Positions 1-12,365 of a stretch of DNA of 64,000 nt are shown one piece after another. Within the stretch, counting starts at the first letter, position 1. Each line of letters starts with the position of its first letter. Location: the NCBI GenBank assembly GCA_008931825.1, contig QXVZ01015148.1, positions 62,001 through 126,000 of the forward strand, read 5' to 3'. The position numbers and the translations under genes were made by a program. The notes under the pieces are model-generated. The model did no database searches. It was given only the letters and a program-made list of their open reading frames with translations, and was not told the DNA's origin. This DNA comes from Phallusia fumigata (taxonomy: Eukaryota; Chordata; Ascidiacea; Phlebobranchia; Ascidiidae).

Positions 1-52
1 AATTGTAACTGTCAATCAGAATTTTCTTCTTGTATCCCTGTACAACTTGTAG

Positions 53-2414
53 ATGCAAGATTCAGTCTCAATGACATTGTACTCAAATGGGATATTGTTG
101 TTCAATGGCCCCTTCAGGTCATTTGAGGAGCCCTCCACACAACGCTGTCTGTCTGATATCATGGATGGGTATTTTCCCTCAGAACTGCAAAAGCGATACC
201 CTGATGGGGTACCAATTAAGGTAACTGGCAATGCTGTAATTGGCTAGACTTTTCAGCAGCACTATGCTCTACCTTTAACACTTTAATTTAGCTTGACAAC
301 ACTGATTCTTAGAAACACAAGACACAAGCTTGAAGAGCAGCTTAATTAAGAACATAACTGTCAGAAAACTTGTATGCAGTGAATACATTGTATTGTAAAC
401 GTTTCAAAAATCGTTGTTGTTATCATGAGAGGCTGGTTCCTATCATGGATATGCTGGCTATCGTAGATAGTTGGTAAAAACAACATGCTTGATCAATCAA
501 ATTTTTCTGCAATATCCAATGCCAATATTTCATCAATGATAAGACGAGACTTGTACAGAAGAATAAAATATTTATGCGTAAAGATCAGAACATAATCCCA
601 GATAGATTCCAATTAAAACGCTAAGTTAACCCTGTGAATTCCCTCAATGCAGGTAACAGACCGACGCACGACTGAGCACACGGACTCTCGCCAGCCAGGG
701 GGTTTCCCCGGGATAGGACGAAGTCTCCAGGACCGCCGCATCGGCACAGTTCAATCTCTCTTGTCTTCAAGCGCGCCAAGTAAGCGAATGTTACAGATTA
801 CTGTGTTGCTTGAAACACCAAAAAGAGCATGCCGTCATAACAGGTTTTAGTGTGAACAAAAAATGCACAGAATTTAAATTGTTGCGATTTTGTGTGGAAA
901 GTACTTGAACAAAATACGGTGTAGCTGCAGCGCGTTCTACCTCGATCTATCAATTATGCCCTTAACCTTTTACCGCCTTATAACATTTTAACGTTGAGCA
1001 GCTATTTCCAGCCTGGTGATTGATTTAGTGCTATTGTGTCGCTATTTTTTCTTTCACCAAGCGAAATAAACTCAACGAAAAATTAATTATGCACTACCTT
1101 TTTTTTCAAAATTGGCGAATGACAATGCTGAGGATAACCATTTTTTTTTTATTTCTTATCAAAGTTTGTTCTTAATAAAGTGCAAAATTGCATTATCACT
1201 TACGTCTAAAACGTTTTACAGCATTACCCCTTATGTCTATACAGACGGTAATGACGTCACAGGCGACGTTCGCGATCGTCCAATGAATATCGAACAATTT
1301 TTAGAGAAGCTTCCGAAGTCAGTGATCCGTGACAGTAAAGTGGTCGACGTGCGCTCATCCATTCGAGACGTGTTAGCGCCATCTGGTGGAGAAACTGTCG
1401 AACGCTCGACGGAAATTGTTGAAACCGACCAAGTCAAAGTGATGCAAGAAAGGTAGCTAACATGTTTTTTGACAATCGTGTTCGCAGTGACCAGCTCAAC
1501 GAATTATATCTCAATATATTCGAAGTTTTAAGGCGTTTTTTTTTCTAAAAAGGCGTTTTTTTTCGTGCTGAACGGCGATAAATGACTTGAGCAAAGCAAG
1601 TTTATTTACATATGCAACACTTTGTACAATTTTGTTTCTGTTGCTTCGAATAGTCTAGATATTTGATAACATGCGATAAGTGACAAAACTGAACTAAAAA
1701 AATCGTTTTAACGTGGTATAATAACCATTCGAGTATTGTAAGAATAATGAAATAGGATTCAAAGTTCTGGATTCGAAAAGAATCATTCTTTGATATCCCA
1801 GAACATTTAGTATTTTATAGTTTCCTAATCTTTATAATGTGGTCCAAGATTTGGATTTATCGTGTGTTAAGTATGGCCAGCCCTGAGATAGGTTTTTTTC
1901 TCCGACATTTTACCACAGTAAAGTTATTGGTAAGTACGTCTGCCTTGTATGTAAGGGTTGGTCATTTAAAACTTTAGTCTAAACAAGTTGGAAATCATCT
2001 TTGTTTTTAGGATGAACCTTCCTGAGAAGGAACGACCCCCGAGTGCTCGTGACGTCACAACAGTACGTATCAAGTCGGAAGACGGAAAAAAGACGTTTGT
2101 GTTGAAAATGAAGTTCATAGATACGATCGGGGACCTCAGAAAGTACATCGATAAACAAAGGTAAGCGATAAACGTCTCATAACGGTTACGCTACACAGCT
2201 TTGGTGATTGATTTGCTGTTAGTGTTATTGTGTCTTTTACCAAGCGAAAACTTCACTTAACCCATATCCTATTTTTGCCGCTAGGGGTCGCCACGGACGC
2301 ATTTACGACATCCTCTCGGCTTTTCCACGACAAATCCACAAAGATAACAGAAAAACCCTACAAGAATCTGGCCTCGTGCCAAACGCTACACTTCATCTAA
2401 AGCCACGCAAGTAA
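53..2414 (+). CDS. UBXN11: UBX domain protein 11-like (SEP + UBX), 3' portion of gene
   Basis: Exons 53-220, 653-779, 1245-1452, 2011-2160 and 2285-2414 join with continuous phase (783 nt, 260 residues plus TAA). The first encodes a SEP domain (NGILLFNGPFRSFEEPSTQ, then DIMDGYFPSELQKRYPDG). The third has a linker with IEQFLEKLPKSVIRD. The last two form a C-terminal UBX/ubiquitin-like fold ending in a basic KPRK-type tail. This order matches vertebrate UBXN11 (socius), a UBX protein linked to Rnd GTPases and actin organisation. SEP-UBX proteins generally act as p97/VCP adaptors, but UBXN11 function is poorly defined. The 5' exons lie outside the window: position 53 follows a good pyrimidine-AG acceptor, so the ATG there is probably internal. 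Donors are canonical (GTAACT, GTAAGC, GTAGCT, GTAAGC). A UBXN2/p47 relative is less likely because of the spacing between SEP and UBX. Confidence 0.85.
350..430 (+). repeat. Left arm of a foldback MITE family (CTGCCAGAGAACTTG type)
   Basis: The segment lies in a UBXN11 intron. It contains a version of GAACATAACTGYCAG followed by AAACTTGTATGCAGTG, then CATTGTATTGTAAACG. This resembles the left arm of the complete inverted-repeat element at about 27.93-28.08 kb. The right arm was not found here, so the copy is partial. Confidence 0.55.
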
Positions 2415-3574
2415 CTTGACAACACCTATGATGTAGCAATGCGATGACCTCACAGAAAGAATATGACGTCACAAGGCAGCGACGTAAATGCGTCATGCGG
2501 ATTTTGAAGCACTCGGCATAAATTTAGTTTTCGTTGGCCGTTGTAGAAGATAGTGCAGAGGTTATGGACAGCTTGTCATTATTTGCTTTTAGAAGCTATT
2601 TCAGTTTCTTTCGTTTAAACCACTGTTTCAGCATTTAAATAAGTGTTGAAATTAAACCAGGTATTAAATGACAGAATACTGTTTTGTGCAATTTTCATCT
2701 GTAAAAGCGTTAGATGGGCTGTATTTTTAGATGGAAACAATGTGTTAACTTATATTTGCGGATGAGACAAGCACTTTTCGGTTGGGTCCTAAAGTTAAGG
2801 TGTTTTTTTTTAGTTTTCTGTTGGCGGCCCTGTGATTTTACAAACCTATTTTTTGTAAAAACTAACTATTTAACTCCAATTTACCTAATTTTTCACGATT
2901 GTTGTCTTAGTATATTCGCTGTAATAAAAATGTTTGAAACTGCTGCAAGATCGTTGTTGACTGATATTTGTCACAGGCCAAATTTGGAGGTAGAACTTGA
3001 GGTATTAAGACTCCTACGGAAGCAGAACAAAAAACAAACGCAAAAGTAGTAAAAGTGTCCGTAACCTACCATGCTGGATGATAATCACGGCTTTATTGGG
3101 CCACTAGGAAATCCGGCAAAACTATTAGGGGTCCATTTCGTTTTTCTTGAAGAACATATGTGCTTTGTTTGCAAGAAACAATCAGCACATGCATACTAAG
3201 TTTTTGTTTAGTAAGCGAGTACCCCGGGTTTGTCTTAAACAACTTTGCCCCGACAGGATCGTATGGTCTGCGACCCAAATCACTGGTCACTTGACTTGAC
3301 AACCCATTGTTCTGTCAGTATCTGTAGTATTTTAAAAACGTGATACAATATTATGCAAAGTAATGCAAAAAATGAAGATACAAATACATTTGGACCGGGC
3401 TAGTTGTGCAGCCCCAATTCAGAAAAAAACACAAGAACATTGTGATTTTACGCACCAATGAATGATACGCATGGGTGAGTAGAGTGGGGTTGTGTTGTTT
3501 TGGACATTTACTTCAGTCTTTGGCGTGTATGGATTTATACTTGCAAAACAAATACAGACATATTTTCGAGGGAA
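2415..3574. other. UBXN11 3' UTR and spacer before BUD13
   Basis: No supported gene. The first several hundred bases should be the UBXN11 3' UTR. A possible AATAAA lies near 2924. One perfect TGACGTCA palindrome is at 2464-2471. A 111-codon ORF at 2714-3049 has low-complexity, hydrophobic composition and no recognisable domain. The region just before 3575 should contain the BUD13 promoter. Confidence 0.5.
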
Positions 3575-6500
3575 ATGAGTACGTTAAGTAAAGAAGAATA
3601 TCTGAAAAGGTACCTTAACCCAAGTGAAGGTGGGGATACGAAAAAGAAGAAACGCAAAAAAAAGCCAAAAGTAGCTGCAAGGTATATGTACAATATTATA
3701 AATCTGTTAAGGCAATATATTTGCAGTGATGAAGTACACGTAGACATTTCGTTTTTTGTAAAATGTACTTTTTACCGTTATAAACTAGCCTTATTTTTTT
3801 CACCAGGAATGGCATGGGAATGAAAATCTTTGATGATGATGTTTCAATGAATTCTATCGCACCCCAAGATGAAATAGATGATGTAGAAAACAAACTACTG
3901 GTTCGATACAATTAAATTTAGTTACCCATTAACAATTAACATGGGTTTTATAATGTCAAAGGTAGTTGATCTAACATGTTTACTACAAGTATAGAAAGTT
4001 ATTTTTTGTTTTTAAACAAATATCTGCTGTGCACGACGACTGGTTCTTAGAATATCTGTTATCTTGACAAGCAGATGTTAGCTTGACTGTTGGTAATTAG
4101 TCTTGGAGTGAGAGTAAAAATAAATTGATAAATATAACTGAAAGAGAAAAAATAAAACTGAAAAAATTTAATTCCACCAATGACTACAAATGTTTGTTTG
4201 TTGTGGCACAGGTGGAAGATGAGAAACCGTTGGTTGAGGAAATTGACAACCGCACTGAAATGGAGAGAAAAATGGATGGATACCGGTCTAGCGGCTTGTG
4301 GAAAAAGTTGGGAGCGGATGAAGAGGCTACTGCAGAAAACAAAAGGACTAGTGAAGATAGTGACCTAGAGTTGCCAAGGCATTCGGCCAGACATGACTCT
4401 GATAGTGATGATATGGACTTACCCAGAAGAGGAGGGAATTTAAATGACAGTGATACAAACATACACAGAAACATAAAATCTCGTTCAAAACACACTACCA
4501 AAAAACGGCGCAAAAGACATGACACCGATAGTGGATCAGACTCTCCTAGAGCCCAAAGGACTGCATCTTCTGATAGTGACATGGAAATACCTAGAAAAAC
4601 TAGGCAACATCGCCATGACTCCAGCAGTGATATGGAACCACCAAGAAGGGGTAGACATGACTCTGATAGTGACCTTGAACTGAATAGATCATCCAAACAG
4701 CGACATGACTCTAGCAGTGATCTAGAATTGCCAAGAAAATCAACATCTTCTAAGCGAAATGACTCAGACAGTGATTTGGGCCTGCCCAGGCCGGGACAAA
4801 ACAATCGAAGACATGATTCAGAGTCAGATCGGGAAGAAACACACAAAGGGCACAAAAAGGTTTGTGGACTATGTACAGGCCTGGAGTAAAATTCTTAAGC
4901 ATGCAAATTCCTAGGGTGGATGTAGTTAATAATATACAGAAGAAAGGTTGTCAATTTAAACATAGCACCTTGTTCCTATTAAATAGAGTATAGGCTTATT
5001 AGGACACTGCTGCATTGGCCTATGTTTACTTTTTGTTTAAAGCATGGGAAAATGATGAGTGGTGGAAAAGGTGGCCTTACTAGTGTTGACTCACTTCGCC
5101 ATGAGATTAAGCAATCGAAAAAGAAAGAAACTGACCTTCAAGCACTTGCCAACCAATATAAGGATGAAAGTAAGTTAAGGCATTTTGTCTGAAAGCAGTC
5201 TTGCAATAATGTATGTGAGAGACTTTAATCAAGTCCAATAGGTTTAAATACTTTGGTGCTACTGTGAGATGCTTTGTTATGAATTAATGTCAGAAAACTA
5301 AAATGTCAGATTTCAGCAATTGTCTGTAGTAGGCCTTAAAATGGACATGATGTACTTTCAATGACTCAATGTTTGCAACACTGACTTTAATTGCGTATTT
5401 TGTGTGTACACAGCGACTGTGTATCGAGAAAGGGGAACTGGCAAGAAGAGGAATATGCAGAAAGAGAATGAACAAAAACAAGAGGACGTTGAAAAACGAA
5501 AACAAAAGGAAGAAAAATACGGCATGTGGGGAAAAGGGTGAGAAATTGTTCCAGTTTTCAAACAACTTCTTTAACAAAGGTAGACTAATCTCTAATCATG
5601 GGCATAGCCAGAGGGTGTGGCAAAAAAGGCCATGACCCCAAAATTTATAAATTTTACATCAAGGTAGTGGTAGGCCAACCCTGAAACAATTTCGAAATTG
5701 TACTTTAAGGTAGATTACCCCAGGAAATATTTGCCCCATTGCTACGCATGCCCAAATACATAAATTTACCCTTGAAATTGAAAAGTACCCTAAACATGTG
5801 GAGGAAACAATAAAAGGGCAAAGCAAATGCATTCACCACTAAGCTCTTTTGTTAAAACAGAATGAAGCAGGGCAAACTGAGGGAATCGGCCATAGCAGAA
5901 GCCTTGCATGAATCAAGCAAACCTCTGGCCCGCTACAATGACGATGAAGACTTGGAGAGAATAAGAAAAGAGGCGATGCGAGATGGGGATCCAATGGCAG
6001 CCTATATCAACAAAAAGAAGCAAGCCAAAAGCAAAACTGCAGGTGATTTAAGCTTAGAATTGCTAATGGCACTTTTTACCAGTGACCAGTTGGTCAAAGG
6101 TTGTTGGTTCAAGTCCTTGTGCAGAGTTATAACCCTTTTCTCAAAACCAACAAAGTGTAAACACAGAATGCCAGTTTATGAATTATATTAATGACATGTG
6201 CCATGTTGATGACTTTACTGCCTAACGTTTCTACATTGTTTAGTGGACTAATCATTACAAAGGCTTGTTTACACTTACACAGAGCGATTTAAAACAGAAC
6301 TCATTAACCTTGGCTTGAAACATGTATTGTAAAAAAATTAACTGAATTATCACATTGTGTGCCAGGGGTTGGTGCCCCCTGGTCTATTATTTTTGTGCAT
6401 TTTCTTTTTATGCAGCATATGTATCAGTTATATGTCAATAAAAAAAGTAAACTAGGGGCAAAGTTTACATTAATTAAGAATTATAATTACTTTTGCAACA

Positions 6501-6701
6501 ACTAACTGGTATGGTTTGGTTTTAGACCTCCCGAAGTACAGGGGACCCCCTGCACCCCCAAATCGCTTTGGTATTCTTCCTGGGTACAGGTGGGATGGTG
6601 TTGACAGGTCCACTGGTTTTGAGAAAAAATACTTCGAGAGCATTTCCAACAAAGAAGCGAATAAGAATGATTTTTACAAGTGGAGTGTCAATGACATGTG
6701 A
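3575..6701 (+). CDS. BUD13: BUD13 homolog, RES-complex pre-mRNA retention and splicing factor
   Basis: Seven coding exons: 3575-3681, 3807 to about 3882 or 3900, 4212-4859, 5043-5169, 5414-5537, 5861-6042 and 6526-6701. The protein is about 480 residues. It starts [20 protein letters not shown] and then has a Lys-rich stretch, matching the SKAEYLKRYL start of BUD13. Exon 3 carries at least nine copies of a [12 protein letters not shown]-like repeat, the counterpart of the vertebrate RHDTPDPSPR repeats. The C-terminal part holds the family core: [27 protein letters not shown], then [20 protein letters not shown] and a KWSVNDM end. BUD13 acts in the nucleus with SNIP1 and RBMX2 in the RES complex on activated spliceosomes. 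Only the exon 2 donor is uncertain: GAT/GTAGAA and CTG/GTTCGA both keep phase 0. Confidence 0.95.
4340..4850 (+). repeat. Degenerate coding repeat ([12 protein letters not shown] type) in BUD13 exon 3
   Basis: Repeats of about 12-20 codons alternate a His-Asp-Ser acidic box with a LPR/PPR box, for example [13 protein letters not shown] and [12 protein letters not shown]. Spacing and bases vary, so this is an old protein repeat rather than a recent DNA minisatellite. Ser/Asp-rich boxes next to Arg suggest phosphorylation targets, by inference only. Confidence 0.8.
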
Positions 6702-7487
6702 ACAGATATAGTTGTGGTGAAATCTAAAAGAAGCCTCAATGCTCTATAAAAGATACATGGGGTATCTTTGGTGTGTGCTTGCACTTGTAAACCTACTGAG
6801 TTGTGTATATTTTCCACCTGTTTGGATGAGAAGGCAATACACAACCGTTGCTGAGCAGAAGCTTTCATTGAAGTACATCTCTGTGTGTTGGCTTTAAAAC
6901 AGTGGACCACAGTTGCATTGCAACTAATGTGTCAGTGATGCTAAATGTGTTACAACCTTCCTGCATCATGATGTCACACTGAATTAAAGCAATGTTTTTG
7001 TACCTCATACTTTTTAGTTGAGGTCTGTTGCTAAATATTAAAAAAATACAAGGAGTGAATTACATGTAGAAAATGTTGAAGAGCAGTGGTATAGATGTAA
7101 AGTTCAATCTGTTTGGAACCATTTGTTGTGAAACAGCCATCAATGGAAGTGGGTAGTAAGGCTTTTGACTATAATCTTTCAGAGGCAATAAAACCCTAAG
7201 TGGATATTGTAACAAAGGCAAACCTACCAAACTTGATTTACAATTGCCTGTAAGTTTGTTGCATGTGTTTGTAAAACAGAAGATTTCATTGCTTTTGGAA
7301 CTGTTCATTCTTTTCCCCCCTCAAATAACAGCAATAAAATCTTGTACACTTGAATTCAGGTGTAAAAATTAGCAAGAAATTTTTGCTCAGAGAATAGTTC
7401 TTGCACTACTGCAAGAAAATCACTGACAGATTTCAAACCAAAAAATGACATCATATTGGTTGTTAGAATTTATTGAGCGCATCAAGC
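6702..7487. other. Convergent 3' region between BUD13 and RPS3A
   Basis: Both neighbouring genes end here, so this is mainly 3' UTR and spacer. I see no coding exon or clear repeat. ORFs on either strand here are short and have no domain signature. Confidence 0.6.
7469..7474 (-). terminator. RPS3A polyadenylation signal AATAAA
   Basis: A perfect AATAAA on the minus strand begins 14 bases after the RPS3A stop codon. This gives a very short 3' UTR, as is common for ribosomal protein genes. Confidence 0.7.
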
Positions 7488-10400
7488 TTATACCGATGCT
7501 TGGACTGGAGGTTCATAGCTGTCACCGACTGCGCGATCAACCTTGGATCCTGTGTCGTCGCCACTCTTTGTGGGTGCTGATTTGCTGCTGCCTTCTCCAT
7601 GCATTTCCATCAGCCGACCAACTGCACAGAGAGATAAAAATGCACATGGCAGAAAATGTGTCTATCCATATTAAAGTGTATAACCGAGGCAAAATGGAAA
7701 AAAATGTTTTGACCACACAAAAGCATGTCCCATAATGCACAATCATAATGGTCTATTTCAAGGAAGGGCAAACTTGTTAAGTGGAAGTCATTTGCAGAAA
7801 ACCACATACACAAACGCAGAATCAGTTTGTACAGTAGTGTCAACACAGATTGGGATGTTACGATGTTACTAGTTAGCTAGAAGAGCCACAAAATACATGT
7901 CGACAATAGGGATGGGCCGAACCGAGCCAGAACCCGAGTACTCGGTACCAAGCATCGCAATTTTTGATGCTCGGCGCTCGGCCGAGCAGTCGCATAAATT
8001 AAGCCGAGCATTAGACAAAAGATTGAACAAGTGCAACAAATAGGTTGTACGGAGTAGACTTGTGTTTTGAGAGTGTGGGCATATTTCGTGCGCTGCGGTT
8101 GCTTAAAAACTGGGTGTTTCACTTAGCGTTGACTTGCCTCACATGTTATGCAGAAGGAACCTCTAGAGCTTAAATACGGCCCTGGTGGCTAGATAAGGGA
8201 CCTTGAAAAACGAAAAAAACTACAGTGTAAATAGGAATGTTTGTGACGTCACAATGCACTGAGCGTGCTCGACTGTTAACGCGAGATGCTCGGTGCTCGA
8301 CCAAACAGAACACTTGCAGTTTTGGCCCATCCCTAGTCGACAAGCCACAGTTTTCCCACCGCTGGTCTATAATTTATTTTCACCTTGTCGCACTAAACTA
8401 TAGCCATATTCACTGTTGTAACACCTTGTGCTGCTTTTATCCAATGGAAGTTACCCCAATTGTTTTACTTTACCAAAAATTTTGGGGGAAAATGCAACCG
8501 AACCTGTGTGCAAAAAAATAGCAAAAGTCAGCTTACTGTCAAGCTTTGGTTTCTTGAGAATCTTCACTTTGCGAATATGCACATCATGCAGAGGGTAGAT
8601 TCCCTGGCAGGCCTTCTCAATGTCTTTGGCAATGGAATCCGGGATAAGTTTGTTGACAAGGTCACGCAGGTCACCCATGGTAACTTCCCGAGTCATTATT
8701 TCCACCATTTTTGCACGAATGTTCATGACCTTTTAAAGAAAAAAGATAAAAAAAATGAGTCGCTTGTGTTGTTTGTTACAGACTTGGCATTTCAAGTCTA
8801 CCCAAAAAACAGAATAAACATAGAAACCAAGTGCAGAGTCAGCAGCCAAAGGGAGTCGGTGATTTATAATGGGAGCCACACTCCTATGAATACTAGGGAG
8901 CAGCATATAAGGTCTAGGAGAATATTTTATCCAACTTCTAAAGTCCAATTAAATGTTTGTATCCGATTTTTCAAATTTAGGAATGTTTCCAAATATAGTT
9001 TTTTATTGGAAACTTCTGGGAAGGTACTGGCTATGGTTTGAGGCCAATTTTAACACGTTTTAGCTTTCTAACTCTGCAACACTGATAGGAACACAAAATA
9101 CGAGTAAAAACAAGTTTTGCTAAGTTGGAACAGAGCAGTTTAAAGCAGTTTGGAGTCCTCTAAGATAGTTAGTTACCAAATAAGGTAAGCTAATTATTTT
9201 GTTCTGAAACAAAAATTGTACCATTCACAATTATGTATGTTTTTGCATTCTATCTGCTCTGAAGCATTGCTATTTAAGTGGTTTAGAGGCACAGAAAAAG
9301 GAAACTAAAAAAATTATCCAATTGCTTTGTTTTTTTGGTTTAGTTTATAGTATCCCCTTTTTCTCAGACCAACATCAAACCAATTTCAAAAGTAAACTAA
9401 GCCAGAGCCAAACTATTTAGTTATCCCAAAATGCCTTAACAATCGAATATCTTATCATTTTCTTGGTAAAAAGAAGCTCCTGATGATTTAGAAGATCTGT
9501 ACCTAAAACACTGCTGTCATAACCAACAAGGTAAAAATCAAAACACACCTGTGCATGCTGAGCATAGGAGGTCTTCTTGATTTGGTTGTTGCGCTTGTGT
9601 GTGAAACCAATGCAAAACATTCTCATCTTGTACCCATCAGTGGTGGAAACATCCACCGATGCTTCAATCAGGGTCTGCCACTTCTTAATCATCGAGCACA
9701 ACTTGTCTCTGTATTCAATATAGATGACATCAGGCAAGCAACAAAATTTGCGAAATGGCTTGCAGCACGTAGCACTTTCACATCAGTTTATACAGCTTCA
9801 GTGGCAGTGTGCCCAAGTACTTAGTACCTAGAGTATGACAGCCAAGCATTTTGTGCACATTGTACCCTATTTTAAACCTACATATCACAATACAAAAGGT
9901 CCAACTAGCAAAACCTGTGGAAAAACCAAAATTCTCACTGGCTGGTCACCCAGGTGCCTGTACCAAGCAGTGCTGATATTTAAGACAGCATTAAAAATTT
10001 ATTGCAATATACACATAATGCCCACATTTCCTGTTCTTGCAAACTTTGCAATGCTAAGAACATATAGTACAGAAACCATAAAATTAGGTGACTTTCAACA
10101 TTTCAAAACATATAGTTCTGCAAAACAATCACCATGAAATAAATTGTCTAGAGTTTGTATGTGCTTTGCATAAAAACTTTAAAGTCAGAGTAGCACATTT
10201 TATCATTACAAATAAACAGCAACAGTTTTGTACCTTGTAAGAAGCATACCATGGAAGTTTGTGAGGCAATGTTTGCCCTGAATATCCTCCACAATCAAGC
10301 GCATCTTTCTGTATGTTGACTCATCGCCATGAAGATCAGCCTAGCATGAAACAGAATTTTTTCAGAGATAGTCAAAATTACTTAATACGCACATCCTTTG

Positions 10401-11180
10401 TACTAAAATCCATATTTAATGAGCTTACACAAGACTGCATGCATTTTAAGGTAGGTAAATATTCCTAAAAATTTGATTTTCGAAAAATTAATGAGGAAAT
10501 TAATCCCCACAAACTTTTATTGTAGCTAAAATATACCTTGAAACATGTGGTTTGGGTTGGTTGCATGTAAAAATAGGTTTTAATAAACATTAAACATATT
10601 ATCCTGCTTTGCAAAATGTTGAACTATTTCTGACCCAAACATCAAGTCAAAAACAAACTTCAATTCTCTCACTCAACAGTTTTGACTGGGCCTTTTATAT
10701 AATACTTGTTTGTAAAAGGTTCTCAAAATAATTTATAGTTACACTTACCAGATCCTTAGAAAAACCATTTTGAGCAAGAACTCCGAAACCATACCTGGTT
10801 GCATTCGAAGACACGTCCCCTTAAACCATCAGCAGCAATTTTGGTTCCAACAGTCCTAGACACCAAAGTTTTGCCAATTTGGCGGTGCTTGAACATAGCA
10901 GGGGCCTTCACATCGTACCAATCCTTCTTGGAGAACGGATCGACGCTGTCCGAAACAACAACAAAATTATTGCCAAAACGTAACTTTCCAACGGATTTTA
11001 CAGGTGATTTACTTATCCGACTAAATCGCTGAGACGAATGCGACGATACATGTTTAACTGGCGGTATTCTGTACTACTAAGCTATATTTTCCAAACATTG
11101 TGGGTAATAGTCACTTACATCTTCTTCTTTCCACCCTTTTTGCCTCCTTTCGTAAGGCGCTTATTCTTTCCTACAGCCAT
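7488..11180 (-). CDS. RPS3A: 40S ribosomal protein S3a (eS1)
   Basis: Six coding exons on the minus strand: 11119-11180, 10795-10945, 10234-10340, 9549-9708, 8537-8729 and 7488-7621. They total 807 nt with all phases closing, giving 268 residues (264 in human). The start reads [20 protein letters not shown]. Family blocks follow in order: [104 protein letters not shown] and the end YEPPVQASV. The protein is a structural component of the small ribosomal subunit in the cytosol. A pyrimidine tract (TTCTTTTTC on the minus strand, about 11196-11204) just upstream of the ATG could be a 5' TOP start. The last intron hosts a hAT MITE. Confidence 0.97.
7907..8335. mobile_element. hAT-like MITE with perfect 8-bp target duplication
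   Basis: A 429-bp non-coding element sits in the last RPS3A intron. Its ends are TAGGGATGGGCCGAA and the inverted TTTTGGCCCATCCCTA. It is flanked by identical 8-bp duplications, GTCGACAA at 7899-7906 and 8336-8343. Terminal sequence and 8-bp duplications are hallmarks of the hAT superfamily. There is no transposase, so it is non-autonomous. The inner part is rich in GCTCGG/CCGAGC motifs and includes TGACGTCA at 8244-8251. The undamaged duplications suggest fairly recent insertion. A related fragment lies near 22.88 kb. Confidence 0.9.
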
Positions 11181-12006
11181 GTTAGCCCACTTATCGAAAA
11201 AGAACTAGCAGGAGTTAATGCGAGAGTCGTCTATGTTTTCCTGCAAATCCGTAGCATTGTAATCACAACAAAAACGTCAAATGTAAAAGCTCGTGACTAA
11301 ATATTACAAAAGCTGCAAAATGATTCGTGTAGGTAGAGTTTACGACCGATAAACAAATCATTGATTTTAAAAAGAAAAATAAATAAAATAGCAAAAAAAT
11401 GAATAAAACGATCTTTGTGTGTACCCTGCCGCTTTGGATAAATTTCCACATGTGGTTCAACAAGAGTTGGCATTGCAATCTCAACTGGTCAAATCCGAAT
11501 TAAAAGGGGACAATTGTAAACAGGTAAGCATATTTTAATTTACCTATTGCATTCAAGTCAATATTTTTGGTAAAACTTGCGTCTTGTATCTGGGGTCAGC
11601 TTTACATACCCACTTATATTTGCAATTTGCAAGTTATCCTTTGTTGCTATATAAGCGCACAAGGATAAAAAAATGAGTGTGTAATTTAAGCCACAAACTT
11701 AGTCAGAAATAGGTGTTAAAAGCTGTACTAACGGTGAGGGCTTTTGGATTCATTATTATCAGTGCAACTAATCTAAATATATTTTGTTAAAAAAGTTGTT
11801 TTTTTGTCTGTACAAGGTTTTAGTGGTTTCCAATATTTGTGAAATATTATTGCCGCATCCAAGTCTTAACAATAATAAAATGTATAACCTGGAATTATCA
11901 ATAAGAATTAATTCCCTGTAAATGTTCCTAAAAATAATTCACCTGATTTAGTTTTAGCAACCACATCAATTTTGTTTGATTTTATTTCTAGCAGCAACGC
12001 AAGAAA
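11181..12006. promoter_or_regulatory. Divergent promoter of RPS3A and the TOMM5-like gene, with a 5' UTR intron
   Basis: RPS3A starts leftward at 11180. The TOMM5-like gene probably has a non-coding first exon ending at 11523 (CAG/GTAAGC) and an intron to the acceptor TTTATTTCTAG ending at about 11991. The shared promoter would then be only about 300 bp. No TATA box is obvious. Confidence 0.5.
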
Positions 12007-12174
12007 ATGTTTCGGTTAAATGCTGCTGGAGGACCTGGTGCTCCACCTTCTGGTGAAGAAATCCAAAAAGCTAAAGAACAGGAATTACAGCAAGTCAAGT
12101 TTAACGTGACTGTGTTTCTGTGCACATGTGGTTTACTAAAGGCGGCTGCATTTGTATACGACAAGATGACATGA
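12007..12174 (+). CDS. TOMM5: TOM5-like small mitochondrial import receptor subunit
   Basis: A single 55-codon ORF begins MFRLNAAGG shortly after a good splice acceptor at about 11991. Animal TOM5 is about 51 residues and starts MFRIEG. It has a charged segment (PEEMKRKMRED) followed by one C-terminal membrane helix. Here the order is the same: SGEEIQKAKEQELQQVKFNV, then a hydrophobic stretch TVFLCTCGLLKAAAFVYDKM to the end. TOM5 is a tail-anchored subunit of the outer-membrane TOM translocase. Assignment rests on length, the MFR start, topology and pattern, because the identity is modest. It is head-to-head with RPS3A. The gene is small enough to be missed by automatic annotation. Confidence 0.6.
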   Translation: MFRLNAAGGPGAPPSGEEIQKAKEQELQQVKFNVTVFLCTCGLLKAAAFVYDKMT

Positions 12175-12365
12175 TTGGAATTTACACACATAAAGAAGCA
12201 ACAACAATTGATGCTGTTTTTTTTGCTGCATGCTGTGGCAACTTTGTTAGGTTTCTAATGTTTGCAAATTTTATGTAAAGCTTGTTTTGCTCCGGTTTTA
12301 CACTGACAAGCATTTTTGCAGTGCTTTTACTAAAAAAAACAGTAAACTTGCAATAACAGTCAAAG

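Noticed and set aside
2714-3049. 111-codon ORF with a basic C-terminus after UBXN11
   Set aside because: Hydrophobic, low-complexity composition, no domain, and it lies in the expected 3' UTR; no splice context.
4184-4855. 223-codon Ser/Leu-rich ORF on the minus strand of BUD13 exon 3
   Set aside because: Antisense shadow of the BUD13 repeat array.
7622-10794. Box C/D snoRNA in RPS3A introns, as in vertebrates
   Set aside because: I looked for minus-strand RTGATGA and CTGA boxes with terminal stems and found no convincing pair.
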